NCBI GenBank assembly: GCA_017302455.1
Contig: JAFLDO010000021.1
Coordinates: 19,079 to 83,078 of the forward strand
Source of the DNA: Accumulibacter sp.
Lineage (GTDB): Bacteria; Pseudomonadota; Gammaproteobacteria; Burkholderiales; Rhodocyclaceae
Length of the DNA: 64,000 bases
Reading direction: 5' to 3'
Shown: positions 8,034-16,465 of the stretch, piece by piece
Layout: every line of letters starts with the position of its first letter
Numbering within the stretch: the first letter of the stretch is position 1
Translations under genes and position numbers: made by a program
The notes under the pieces: model-generated
What the model saw: the letters and a program-made list of their open reading frames with translations, nothing else
What the model was told of the DNA's origin: nothing
The model's database searches: none

Positions 8034-8443
8034 CTGGATTCCTAACACGTGGCTAAGTTTGAACTAATTCTCATTCTCGCGGCAGCGGACTGCTGGCGAC
8101 CTTCCGGCAGCGTAGTATCCATATTTTCGAATGTGTTGGCTAGTGTCAGGCGAAATTTTCTGCGCAGCTCGCAGCCGGCCTGCCGGCGTCTGGCGAAGCG
8201 GCTGACGGGCGGCGATTCGCTCGCACCACAGGGGCAAGACGTGCAAGACACGTCGGCCGGCCGCGGTGGCGACCGGCCGTGGCGCGACAAGAGCGGCGTG
8301 GGGTGGCAACCGTGTGGCGAGGTGGCCGCGTGCTCGATCGTCGCGAAGGACGGCGCCTGAGGGCGTACAATGCAGCCTGGCTGAGTGTCGCCCCGCCGGA
8401 CCTCCGGCCAGCGCCCTCTTGCTACCGAGCAAATGGCCGGGGC
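8034..8443. other. Intergenic stretch with no supported gene
   Basis: About 410 nt between mmdA and the tRNA terminator. Several overlapping open frames exist on both strands. Their translations are Arg/Ala/Pro-rich without recognisable motifs, as expected from GC-rich non-coding DNA. It must hold the mmd operon promoter, but I see no convincing hexamer pair. Confidence 0.5.
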
Positions 8444-8472
8444 AAAAAAAAGCCCTGATTAATCAGGGCTTG
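8444..8472 (-). terminator. Terminator of tRNA-Leu
   Basis: On the minus strand, AGCCCTGATT / AATCAGGGCT forms a perfect 20-nt palindrome followed by eight T residues. It lies 9 nt past the tRNA 3' end. Confidence 0.9.
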
Positions 8473-8480
8473 TCTTGATC

Positions 8481-8567
8481 TGGTGCCCAAGAGAGGAATC
8501 GAACCTCCACGGTGTTGCCACCACTAGGACCTGAACCTAGCGCGTCTACCAATTTCGCCACCTGGGC
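8481..8567 (-). tRNA. tRNA-Leu (anticodon CAG)
   Basis: Minus-strand class II tRNA of 87 nt with CCA encoded. The acceptor stem pairs GCCCAGG with the 3' CTTGGGC (one G-U type pair). The D-arm contains AAATTGGTAGACGC. The anticodon stem is CTAGG/CCTAG with loop TTCAGGT, giving anticodon CAG. A long variable arm follows, and the T-loop is GGTTCGATTCC. It has its own promoter and terminator, so it is a single-gene unit. Confidence 0.98.
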
Positions 8568-8585
8568 ATTTCCAGCGAAGGCCGG

Positions 8586-8613
8586 ATTCTATAGGAACAC
8601 GAGTAAATGTCAA
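8586..8613 (-). promoter_or_regulatory. sigma-70 promoter of tRNA-Leu, overlapping the rnr start codon
   Basis: On the minus strand a perfect TTGACA (8608-8613), 16 nt, then TAGAAT (8586-8591). This predicts a start near 8579, about 12 nt before the tRNA 5' end. The -35 hexamer lies across codons 1-3 of rnr (ATG at 8607-8609). Confidence 0.75.
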
Positions 8614-10778
8614 TAAAGAAACTGTCGGCGATCCGGCGCAGCGATCCGTGGCTCGAGCGCGAAATGAAGAGATACGAACACCCGCTACCCTCGCGCGAAT
8701 ACCTGTTGCAGATCCTGGCGGAGCAGGGCAAGCCGGTGGGTTTCGAAGCGCTGTGCGCGCTGCTTGACATCGAGGGTGCCGAAGTCGATACGTTCCAGCG
8801 TCGCCTGCGGGCGATGGAACGTGAGGCACAACTGCTGCGCAACCGCAAGGGCTCTTACATCCTGCCCGAGCGCGCCAGTCTGATCGCCGGGCGCGTCGAG
8901 GGACATCCCGATGGCTATGGCTTCCTGATTCCCGATGATGGTGGTGAGGATCTGTTTCTCGAGGCTCGGCAGATGTCGAAGGTCCTGCATCGCGATCGCG
9001 CGCTCGTACGCGTCGTCGGTGTGGACCGCCGTGGCCGCCGCGAGGGGGTAATCGTCGAAGTCCTCGAACGGGCGAATAGCAGGATCGTCGGGCGCGTGCT
9101 GGTCGAGCACGGCATTACCTTGGTCGTTCCCGAAAACCGGCGTATCAACCAGGACATTCTGGTTGCGCCTGGTGGCACGAGTCTTGTCCGGTCGGGGGAG
9201 GTCGTGACGGTCGAGATCATCGAGCAGCCAGACCGGCATGCGAAACCCATCGGTCGAATCGTCGAAGTGCTCGGCGCCTACGCCGACCCTGGCATGGAGA
9301 TTGAAATCGCGCTGCGCAAGCACGAGTTGCCATTCGAGTTCTCGAGCGCAGCCCTTGCTGAAGCCGCAGCGCTGCCCGACGGTCTGACGAGTTCGGAGTC
9401 GGAAGGCCGCACCGATCTGCGTGCGCTGCCGCTCGTCACCATCGACGGCGAGACGGCAAGGGATTTCGACGACGCGGTCTTCGCCGAAAAGACGGGGCGT
9501 GGCTGGCGACTGGTGGTGGCGATTGCCGACGTCAGTCACTATGTGCGACCGGGGATGGCGCTCGATCGTGAAGGACTTCAACGCGGCAACTCGGTGTATT
9601 TTCCGCGCCGGGTGATTCCGATGTTGCCGGAGAAACTCTCCAACGGCCTGTGTTCGTTGAATCCCGACGTCGATCGCCTGGCCATGGTTTGCGACATGAA
9701 CATCGATGCGGGCGGCGAGATTGTGGACTACCGGTTCTATCCGGCGGTCTTCCGCTCGCAGGCGCGCCTGACCTATGACCAGGTATGGCAGTGGCTATCG
9801 GGATCTGCACAGCCGGAAAGCGACCGGGAACGCGCCCTGCAGCCACGCCTGCAAGCGCTGTATGGCTTGTTTCAGGTTCTCGGTGAGGCGCGCGGCAAGC
9901 GCGGCGCGATCGACTTCGAGACGATCGAGACGATGATGGTCTTCAATGACCAGGGCAAGATCGAAAGGATCGTTCCCACCCACCGTAACGATGCGCACCG
10001 CTTGATCGAGGAGTGCATGCTGGCCGCCAATGTGTGTGCTTCGGCCTTTCTGCAGGCGAATCGGCAGCCGTGTCTGTACCGGATCCATGAGGGGCCGACA
10101 CCCGAGAAACTCCAGGCCTTGCGCGATTTTCTCAGGGAGTTCGGCATCAGCCTCGGCGGTGGCGACGACCCGACCGCCAGGGACTATGCCAGCTTGTTGG
10201 ACAGTATCAAGACCCGTCCGGATGCGCAGTTGCTGCAGACGGTGATGCTGCGCTCGCTGCGCCAGGCGATGTACAGCCCCGACAATGTGGGTCACTTTGG
10301 TCTGTCGTACGAGCACTACACGCATTTCACATCGCCCATCCGGCGCTATCCCGACCTGCTGGTGCATCGCTCGATCAAGGCGCTGCTGGCAGCGGGGCGA
10401 TACGCGCCGGGCAACTGGGAGGAGATCGGCTTGCACTGCTCGATGACCGAGCGGCGTGCCGACGAAGCGACGCGCGACGTCAGCAACTGGCTCAAGTGTT
10501 ACTACATGCGCGACCGGATCGGCGAAACGTTTGCCGGCACCATTGCCGCGGTGGTGCCGTTTGGCGCCTTCGTCGCGCTCGACGAAGTCTACGTCGAAGG
10601 TCTGGTACATGTCTCGGAACTTGGCGAGGACTATTTTCAATACGATAGCGTCAAGCACCAGATGCTTGGTGAGCGGACCGGCAAGCGTTTTCGCTTGGGC
10701 GATCGCCTGAGCGTCAAGCTCGTCCGGGCGGATCTCGAGACCGGGCGCATCGACTTCGTACTCGCCGACGCGGCGTGA
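8607..10778 (+). CDS. rnr: Ribonuclease R
   Basis: Processive 3'-5' exoribonuclease for structured RNA and rRNA quality control. 723 aa. The N-terminal winged-helix and cold-shock domains come first (PLPSREYLLQILAEQGKPVGFEALC, then AGRVEGHPDGYGFLIPDDGGEDLF). The RNB domain follows with catalytic Asp cluster ARDFDDAVF near residue 285, DVSHYVRPG and HYTHFTSPIRRYPDLLVHR. The C-terminal S1 domain (FAGTIAAVVPFGAFVALDEVYVEGLVHVSEL) begins near residue 640. It lacks the long lysine-rich tail of E. coli RNase R. AGGA lies 10 nt before ATG 8607. Only 39 nt separate it from the divergent tRNA-Leu. Confidence 0.96.
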   Translation: MSIKKLSAIRRSDPWLEREMKRYEHPLPSREYLLQILAEQGKPVGFEALCALLDIEGAEVDTFQRRLRAMEREAQLLRNRKGSYILPERASLIAGRVEGHPDGYGFLIPDDGGEDLFLEARQMSKVLHRDRALVRVVGVDRRGRREGVIVEVLERANSRIVGRVLVEHGITLVVPENRRINQDILVAPGGTSLVRSGEVVTVEIIEQPDRHAKPIGRIVEVLGAYADPGMEIEIALRKHELPFEFSSAALAEAAALPDGLTSSESEGRTDLRALPLVTIDGETARDFDDAVFAEKTGRGWRLVVAIADVSHYVRPGMALDREGLQRGNSVYFPRRVIPMLPEKLSNGLCSLNPDVDRLAMVCDMNIDAGGEIVDYRFYPAVFRSQARLTYDQVWQWLSGSAQPESDRERALQPRLQALYGLFQVLGEARGKRGAIDFETIETMMVFNDQGKIERIVPTHRNDAHRLIEECMLAANVCASAFLQANRQPCLYRIHEGPTPEKLQALRDFLREFGISLGGGDDPTARDYASLLDSIKTRPDAQLLQTVMLRSLRQAMYSPDNVGHFGLSYEHYTHFTSPIRRYPDLLVHRSIKALLAAGRYAPGNWEEIGLHCSMTERRADEATRDVSNWLKCYYMRDRIGETFAGTIAAVVPFGAFVALDEVYVEGLVHVSELGEDYFQYDSVKHQMLGERTGKRFRLGDRLSVKLVRADLETGRIDFVLADAA

Positions 10779-10899
10779 GCGGGGCGGCGGCGACCATCGG
10801 CCGTGGTCACCGCGCGCCGCGCAGCCGGTCTGGCCGGTCTGGTAAGCTTCGCCCTTGAGGATTCACCCCCTGGAATTGCTGGAGAGCGCGGACTACATC

Positions 10900-11571
10900 A
10901 TGAGTGATCATCGTTATTCGTCGGCGGATATTGCCGTGATCGAGCGGGTCATCCGCGAGCGACGCGATATCCGGCACTTCGTTGCCGGGAAGCTGCCCGA
11001 TGGCCTGCTCGGCCGCCTGCTGGACGCGGCCCATCTCGGGCCCTCGGTGGGCTACATGCAGCCGTGGCGTTTCGTGCGTATCGCCAGTGGCGACACGCGC
11101 GAGGCTCTGTGGCGCATCGTCGATGCCGAGAGGGTGGCGACTGCCGCCAGTCTGCCGACACGCGCCGCCGATTTTCTCAAGCTGAAGATCGATGGCATTC
11201 GCGAGGCGGCCGAGGTCCTCGTCGTCGCGCTCATGCCGGGCCGCGAAGCGCACATCTTCGGTCGGCGCACCTTGCCCGAAATGGACCTCGCGTCGACCGC
11301 CTGCGCGATCCAGAACATGTGGCTGCTGGCACGCGCCGAGGGAATCGGCCTGGGCTGGGTCTCCTTTTTCGATCCCGATGCGGTCGGCGAATTGCTGGCA
11401 ATGCCAACGGGAAGCCGGGCGATCGCCATATTGTGCCTCGGACCGGTAGCCGAGTTTCCATCGGCACCGGTCCTCGAGACACAGGGCTGGGGTAGTCGCC
11501 TGCCGATGCACGAGGTGCTCTTCGAGGATCGGTGGAAGGCCGGTGCCGGTGCGACGCCCACAGCCTACTGA
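10900..11571 (+). CDS. bluB: 5,6-dimethylbenzimidazole synthase BluB
   Basis: Oxygen-dependent fragmentation of reduced FMN to 5,6-dimethylbenzimidazole, the lower ligand of cobalamin. About 223 aa nitroreductase fold. Family markers are RRDIRHFVAGKLPDGLLGRLLDAAHLGPSVGYMQPWRF (residues about 20-57), PEMDLASTACAIQNMWLLARAEGIGLGWVSFFDP, and the C-terminal ETQGWGSRLPMHEVLFEDRW. ATG 10900 is preferred to TTG 10855 because BluB proteins begin just before the IERVIRERRDIRHF segment. It stands between rnr and napF, not with other cob genes, but a cobalamin riboswitch and btuB lie 10 kb downstream. Confidence 0.9.
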   Translation: MSDHRYSSADIAVIERVIRERRDIRHFVAGKLPDGLLGRLLDAAHLGPSVGYMQPWRFVRIASGDTREALWRIVDAERVATAASLPTRAADFLKLKIDGIREAAEVLVVALMPGREAHIFGRRTLPEMDLASTACAIQNMWLLARAEGIGLGWVSFFDPDAVGELLAMPTGSRAIAILCLGPVAEFPSAPVLETQGWGSRLPMHEVLFEDRWKAGAGATPTAY

Positions 11572-11598
11572 CGAATCGGTGCTGTGGGAGAGCGACCA

Positions 11599-12087
11599 GT
11601 GACCGCGCTGGTCAGCCGACGCAATTTCCTGCGTGGCCGCTTCTCGCCGCGAACGGCGCCCCTGCGGCCGCCGTGGGCGCTCGCCGAAGCGGTTTTCCTG
11701 CAGGCTTGTACGCGCTGCGGCGATTGTCGAACGGCCTGCCCGACAAGAATCATTGTCGGTGACAGCGATGGCGGCGGCTATCCGGTACTTGATTTTGGCG
11801 CCGGCGAATGCACGTTCTGCGCCGCCTGCGTCAGCGCCTGTGCCAGCGGTGCCCTGCACAGGGTGGATGAGCAGTCCGCCTGGCGGGTGCGCGCCAGCAT
11901 CACTGCGCCCTGTCTGGCGCAGCGGCAGGTCGAGTGCCGGATCTGCGCTGACCAGTGCGCCGCCGGCGCCATCGCCTTCCTGGCACGACCTGGCGGCATT
12001 GCTGCGCCAGTTGTCGACACTTCCCGTTGTACAGGCTGTGGTGCGTGTGTCGCGCCCTGTCCGACGCGTGCCATCCGTGTTGCTTGA
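11599..12087 (+). CDS. napF: Ferredoxin-type protein NapF
   Basis: Cytoplasmic iron-sulfur protein thought to help maturation of NapA before export. About 162 aa with cysteine sets CTRCGDCRTACPT, CTFCAACVSACAS, CLAQRQVECRICADQC and CTGCGACVAPCPT, consistent with several [4Fe-4S] clusters. The N-terminal SRRNFLRGRF is the usual NapF opening. GTG 11599 is chosen because GGGAGAG lies 6 nt before it; GTG 11584 is possible. It is oriented away from the napDAGHB operon and separated from it by the FAAL gene, an unusual split. Confidence 0.9.
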   Translation: MTALVSRRNFLRGRFSPRTAPLRPPWALAEAVFLQACTRCGDCRTACPTRIIVGDSDGGGYPVLDFGAGECTFCAACVSACASGALHRVDEQSAWRVRASITAPCLAQRQVECRICADQCAAGAIAFLARPGGIAAPVVDTSRCTGCGACVAPCPTRAIRVA

Positions 12088-12150
12088 GACGATCTCCTGC
12101 GCCTCGGGGCGAGGCGCCGCGGTACGCGAACCAATCACCAGGAGGTGACC

Positions 12151-14985
12151 ATGACGAGCGGAGAGGCGCGCGAGGCTCGGTTTGACGAGCGGTCGCCCGA
12201 GATATCGACAAGGCTGCTGCGTGTGGTTACGGCGATGGTCGAGGAAACTCGTCCAGGGCGGGCCGGGCGCGTGAGTCTGACCAGCCACCTCGAACGCGAC
12301 CTGGGCCTGGACAGTCTGGCGCGGGTCGAACTGCTGTTGCGGGTTGGCAGCGAGTTTGGCCGGTCGCTGCCGGACGCCGCACTGGCCGAGGCCGAGACGC
12401 CGCAGGACTTGCTGCGATTCGTGGCCAGTGCGGGTGTCGAGGCTTTCTCGGGCGAACTCGTCGAACTCGCGACAGCCAGCGGTCTGACCAGCGTTCCTGC
12501 CCAGGCAGCGACGCTGGTCGAGGTTCTCGAGTGGCACGCTGAACGCAATCCACAACGGACGCACGTCCTGCTTTACGGCGATGGCGGGAGCGAACAGGGC
12601 TCCTTCCGGGCGGAAGCGATTTCCTACGCCGAACTGCTGGAGCAGTCGCGCCGTGTCGCCACCTCTCTGGTGACGCGTGGTTTGCTGCCACGGCAAGCCG
12701 TCGCGCTGATGCTGCCCACCGGGCGCGACTACCTGACCAGCTTTTTCGGCGTGATGCTCGCCGGCGGCATTCCGGTGCCGATCTATCCGCCGGCCCGGCT
12801 CGCTCAGCTCGAGGACCACCTGCGACGGCACGCGCGTATCCTGGCCAACGCGGAAGCCGCGTTCATCATCACCGTGCCGCAGGCGAAAGGGGTGGCCGCG
12901 CTGCTGCGTGCGGAGGCTCCCAGCCTCACAGAAGTCCTCACCCCGGCAGAACTCGACAGCGAACCGATCGGCCTGCTTTACCGGGCTGCACCGGCAGACA
13001 TCGCCTTCCTGCAATACACGTCGGGCAGTACCGGCGAGCCCAAAGGCGTTGTCCTGACTCACGCCAATCTGCTGGCCAACCTGCGCGCGATGGGCGAGGC
13101 GGTAGCGGTGACCAGCGACGACGTCTTCGTTTCCTGGCTCCCCCTTTATCACGACATGGGACTGATTGGCGCGTGGTTCGGGTCGCTCTATTTCGGTATG
13201 CGGCTGGTGTTGATGTCGCCGCTGGCCTTTCTCTCCCGGCCGGTGCGCTGGCTGCGTGCCATCTCCCATCATCGTGGCACCCTCTCCCCGGCGCCGAACT
13301 TCGCCTACGACCTGTGCGCGCGAAAGCTCGCCGACGCCGACCTGCAGGGGCTCGACCTTTCCTCGTGGCGGCTGGCGCTGAACGGTGCCGAACCAGTGAG
13401 TCCCTTGACACTTCAGGCCTTCGCGGAGCGCTTCGCGCCCTACGGCCTGCACCCCGAGGCGCTCACCCCGGTCTACGGTCTGGCGGAGTGCTCGGTCGGT
13501 CTGGCTTTTCCGCCGCTCGGGCGTGGCCCGCGCGTCGACCGGGTCCAGCGTGCAGCCTTGGTCGGCAGAAAGCACGCTCGGTCGGCCGACAGTGGCGACA
13601 CTGATGCGCTGTGCGTGCCAGCCTGTGGGCGTGTCCTGCCGGGGCATGAAATCCGCGTTGTCGACGAGCAGAACGGCGAGTTGCCGGACCGCTACGTCGG
13701 GCGCCTGCAGTTTCGCGGGCCGTCAGCGACGGCCGGCTACTATCGCAATCCGGTGGCGACGCAAGCCCTGTTTCGTGACGGCTGGCTCGATTCGGGTGAT
13801 TTCGCCTATACCGTCGACGGTGAGATCTATCTGACCGGCAGGGTCAAGGATCTGATCATTCGCGGCGGGCGCAACCTTTATCCCTACGAGCTCGAGCAGG
13901 CGGTGGGCAGCATCCCGGGCGTGCGTCGGGGCTGCGTTGCCGTATTTGCCAGCAACGATCCGGTCAATGCGACCGAACGCCTGGTGGTGATGGCCGAAAC
14001 GCGCGAAGAGGACGCGGATCGGCGCGAGATTCTCCGGCAGAAGATCAACGAAGCGGCTGTCGCAGCGGTCGGCATGCCGGCCGACGAGGTGGTCCTGGCG
14101 CCGCCCAATTCGGTACTCAAGACGTCCAGTGGCAAGATTCGTCGCAGTGCCTCGCGCGACGCCTTCGAGCATGGCCTGATCGGCGCTGGCCGCGCGCCGG
14201 TACGCCTGCAGTTGCTGCGCCTGGCGGTCGCGGCGCTACGCGCCCGCTTGGCCGAATCGGTACTACGCGTCGCCCGGGGTGCCTACGGTGCCTGGTGCTG
14301 GACGGTGTTCACGCTGCTCGCCATACCGGTGATCGGGCTGGTTATCGCTTTGCGCGCGCCGCCAATCGGCCGCCGCGTGGTTCATCGCGCGGCGCGCATC
14401 TTCCTGTTTCTGGCGGCTATGCCGGTACCGCGTACGGCGACGGCGAAGCTCCCGTCATCGCCACACCTGCTGCTGGCCAACCACTGCAGCTATCTTGATG
14501 CGCTGGCTCTCTGTGCGAGCCTGCCACCGACGTGGGCCTACAGCTTTGTCGCCAAGCGCGAGTTCGTCGGACAGCCGGTGGTCCACACTTTTCTGCGTGC
14601 CCTCGGCACCCTGTTCGTCGAGCGCTTCGAGGCGTCGAAAAGCGCGGAGGACGTGGGCGAGATCGTCGCGGCGCTGGGGCGAGGCCAGAACCTTGTGATC
14701 TTCCCCGAGGGTACTTTCTCGCGAGAGGCAGGCCTCAAACCCTTCCGGATGGGGGCGTTCGTGAGCGCCGTGCGGGCGCATGTGCCGGTACTGGTCGGCG
14801 CTCTGCAGGGGACCCGCGCCATTCTCCGCGATCGGACGTGGATGCCGAGGCACGGGCAGTTGTCGCTCCACATTGGACAACGGCTCGTCCCGAGCGGTGA
14901 CGACTGGGGTGCCGCGGTCCGGCTACGCGATGCTACGCGCCAGGAGATGCTGCGGCTCTGTGGCGAGCACGATCTCGAACGTTAG
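12151..14985 (+). CDS. ACP - fatty acyl-AMP ligase - PlsC-type acyltransferase fusion
   Basis: A 944-aa fusion. The N-terminus is an acyl carrier domain (ERDLGLDSLARVELLLRVG, phosphopantetheine Ser55). Residues about 120-680 are an AMP-forming acyl ligase with LQYTSGSTGEPKGVVLTHANL (near 288), WLPLYHDMGLIG, VYGLAECSVGLAF and GRVKDLIIRGGRNLYPYELE. The WLPLYHDMG and AECSVGL forms are typical of fatty acyl-AMP ligases (FAAL). Residues about 710-944 hold hydrophobic segments and a PlsC domain with NHCSYLD (near 776) and FPEGTFSREAGLKPFRMGAF (near 850). I infer activation of a fatty acid, loading onto the fused ACP, and transfer to a lipid or other acceptor. The acceptor is unknown. GGAGG lies 5 nt before ATG 12151. 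Confidence 0.88.
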   Translation: MTSGEAREARFDERSPEISTRLLRVVTAMVEETRPGRAGRVSLTSHLERDLGLDSLARVELLLRVGSEFGRSLPDAALAEAETPQDLLRFVASAGVEAFSGELVELATASGLTSVPAQAATLVEVLEWHAERNPQRTHVLLYGDGGSEQGSFRAEAISYAELLEQSRRVATSLVTRGLLPRQAVALMLPTGRDYLTSFFGVMLAGGIPVPIYPPARLAQLEDHLRRHARILANAEAAFIITVPQAKGVAALLRAEAPSLTEVLTPAELDSEPIGLLYRAAPADIAFLQYTSGSTGEPKGVVLTHANLLANLRAMGEAVAVTSDDVFVSWLPLYHDMGLIGAWFGSLYFGMRLVLMSPLAFLSRPVRWLRAISHHRGTLSPAPNFAYDLCARKLADADLQGLDLSSWRLALNGAEPVSPLTLQAFAERFAPYGLHPEALTPVYGLAECSVGLAFPPLGRGPRVDRVQRAALVGRKHARSADSGDTDALCVPACGRVLPGHEIRVVDEQNGELPDRYVGRLQFRGPSATAGYYRNPVATQALFRDGWLDSGDFAYTVDGEIYLTGRVKDLIIRGGRNLYPYELEQAVGSIPGVRRGCVAVFASNDPVNATERLVVMAETREEDADRREILRQKINEAAVAAVGMPADEVVLAPPNSVLKTSSGKIRRSASRDAFEHGLIGAGRAPVRLQLLRLAVAALRARLAESVLRVARGAYGAWCWTVFTLLAIPVIGLVIALRAPPIGRRVVHRAARIFLFLAAMPVPRTATAKLPSSPHLLLANHCSYLDALALCASLPPTWAYSFVAKREFVGQPVVHTFLRALGTLFVERFEASKSAEDVGEIVAALGRGQNLVIFPEGTFSREAGLKPFRMGAFVSAVRAHVPVLVGALQGTRAILRDRTWMPRHGQLSLHIGQRLVPSGDDWGAAVRLRDATRQEMLRLCGEHDLER

Positions 14986-15049
14986 GTGCGCGGTCGGCGC
15001 CGCGCCAGGCAGGACGGCAAGTCTTGCCCGCGGCGGCGGCCAGCGTGCT

Positions 15050-15517
15050 TCAGTTCTTCCTGACCGGTTTCTTGACCGCGTCGCCCTTGAAGGTGTTGTC
15101 GACCAGGGGTGGCGCATCGACCTGCGGGACGTGACACTGAACACAGTTGTAGCGTCCGCCTGTGGCTTCGGCGTGCTTCTTGCCTTCGCGGTCGAGGAAA
15201 TGGCTGTCACCGATCTTCGGCGCCTTCTTCTTCTGGTAGGTTGCGGCCGAGTGGCAATCGAGGCACTGGTTGCCTTCCAGGTTGATCTCGTCGAAGTTCT
15301 CGACGGCATGCGGGATCACGGGTGGCTGGGTGCTGAAAGTGCGTGCCACCGGCGCCTCCGTCCCCGGGCGCTTGCCGGAATAGGTCTTGACCTCGGGTGC
15401 CTGGTCAGGCGCGGCGACGTCGCTGCCGCGCATGGAGTTGGCGCCGTCGGCGGCAAGGGCCAGTGACGCCAGGCAACTCGCCACGATGGCGACGGTGAAT
15501 TTCAGTGACTTGTGCAT
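15050..15517 (-). CDS. napB: Periplasmic nitrate reductase cytochrome subunit NapB
   Basis: Dihaem c-type cytochrome that passes electrons to NapA in the periplasm. 155 aa with a signal peptide (MHKSLKFTVAIVASCLASLALA) and two haem-binding CxxCH motifs, CLDCH (85-89) and CVQCH (125-129). The N-proximal PPVIPHAVENFDEINLEGNQCLDCH segment is diagnostic. ATG 15517 is preferred to 15535 because it directly begins the signal peptide. It is the last gene of the nap operon, 45 nt after napH, and convergent with the FAAL gene. Confidence 0.95.
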   Translation of the reverse strand: MHKSLKFTVAIVASCLASLALAADGANSMRGSDVAAPDQAPEVKTYSGKRPGTEAPVARTFSTQPPVIPHAVENFDEINLEGNQCLDCHSAATYQKKKAPKIGDSHFLDREGKKHAEATGGRYNCVQCHVPQVDAPPLVDNTFKGDAVKKPVRKN

Positions 15518-15562
15518 GATTGGCGCTCCCTCCACGTCAAAGGATGATGATTCTCGAGTACT

Positions 15563-16465
15563 TCAGTTGCCGCGAGTCGCAGCGTGCCGGGTGATCTGCG
15601 CACCGTTGTCGGGCGGATTCTTGTAGCGCAGGTCGAAAGTGAAAACGTCCTTGGAACAAACATCGATACAGCGCCCACAGTTGGTGCAGTTGGCGGCGAG
15701 AATGACCGGGCCGATCCCCTTGCCGGCGCCCTTGAGCGCCGGGCGAATGACTTGAGGTTCGGGGCAGACCTCGAAGCAATCCATGCAATCATTGCAGGCA
15801 GCGCGTTTCGACGCCGAGATGCGCAGCGGGCTCCATTTGCCGAGGACGCTGTAGAAGGCGCCGACCGGGCAGAGATGCCCGCACCAGCCGCGGCTCATCA
15901 CGAACAGGTCGAAGGCGAAGACGGCCAGTACGACTGCCGACGCGGCCCCCAGTCCGAAGAGCAGGCCACGATGCAGCATCGACACCGGATTGACCAGTTC
16001 CCAGGCAATCGTACCGCTCAGCCCTGCCAGCAGCAGCGTCATCGCCAGTATCGCGTAGCGACTGCTGCGCGAGACATGCGCGCTCCCTTTGATGCCAAGC
16101 CGCAACCGTAGCCAGCCGGCGAAGTCGGTGACCAGATTGACCGGGCAGACCCACGCACAGTAAGCGCGACCGCCAACGAGAAAGTAGAAGACGGTAACGA
16201 TCAGGGCGCCGATCAGTCCGAGCCTCGCGGGCACATGTCCGGCAACGAGCGCCTGCAGGACGACATACGGATCGCTCAGGGGCAGCGTCTCGAGCGTCAG
16301 GCTGTACGCAAGGTTGCCCTTGACGATCCACAAGCCGGCGAGCGGCCCCAGGAGAAATAAGGCGAGGAGCGACAACTGACTGGCCCGGCGTGCCAGCAAC
16401 CACCTGTGCGCAGCCAGCCACCCCTTGGCGGCAACTGCTTCGGCGCCGATACGCTTGTTGTTCAT
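15563..16465 (-). CDS. napH: Quinol dehydrogenase membrane component NapH
   Basis: Membrane iron-sulfur protein that with NapG transfers electrons from quinol to NapB/NapA. 300 aa with about four membrane segments, the cytoplasmic motifs AYCAWVCPVN and GWCGHLCPVG, and two C-terminal [4Fe-4S] sites CNDCMDCFEVCPEP and CTNCGRCIDVC. Its ATG overlaps the napG stop by 4 nt (ATGA), giving translational coupling. With no napC in the operon, NapGH is the visible quinol route. Confidence 0.95.
   Translation of the reverse strand: MNNKRIGAEAVAAKGWLAAHRWLLARRASQLSLLALFLLGPLAGLWIVKGNLAYSLTLETLPLSDPYVVLQALVAGHVPARLGLIGALIVTVFYFLVGGRAYCAWVCPVNLVTDFAGWLRLRLGIKGSAHVSRSSRYAILAMTLLLAGLSGTIAWELVNPVSMLHRGLLFGLGAASAVVLAVFAFDLFVMSRGWCGHLCPVGAFYSVLGKWSPLRISASKRAACNDCMDCFEVCPEPQVIRPALKGAGKGIGPVILAANCTNCGRCIDVCSKDVFTFDLRYKNPPDNGAQITRHAATRGN

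Noticed and set aside
8064..8432. Open frame of about 120 codons on the minus strand between mmdA and tRNA-Leu
   Set aside because: Arg/Ala/Pro-rich with no motif, no ribosome binding site, and it runs into the tRNA terminator region; typical GC-rich spurious frame.
10807..13647. 946-codon open frame on the minus strand opposite bluB, napF and the FAAL gene
   Set aside because: It is antisense to three genes with clear domains; its translation is low in hydrophobics and rich in Arg/Gln/His without motifs.
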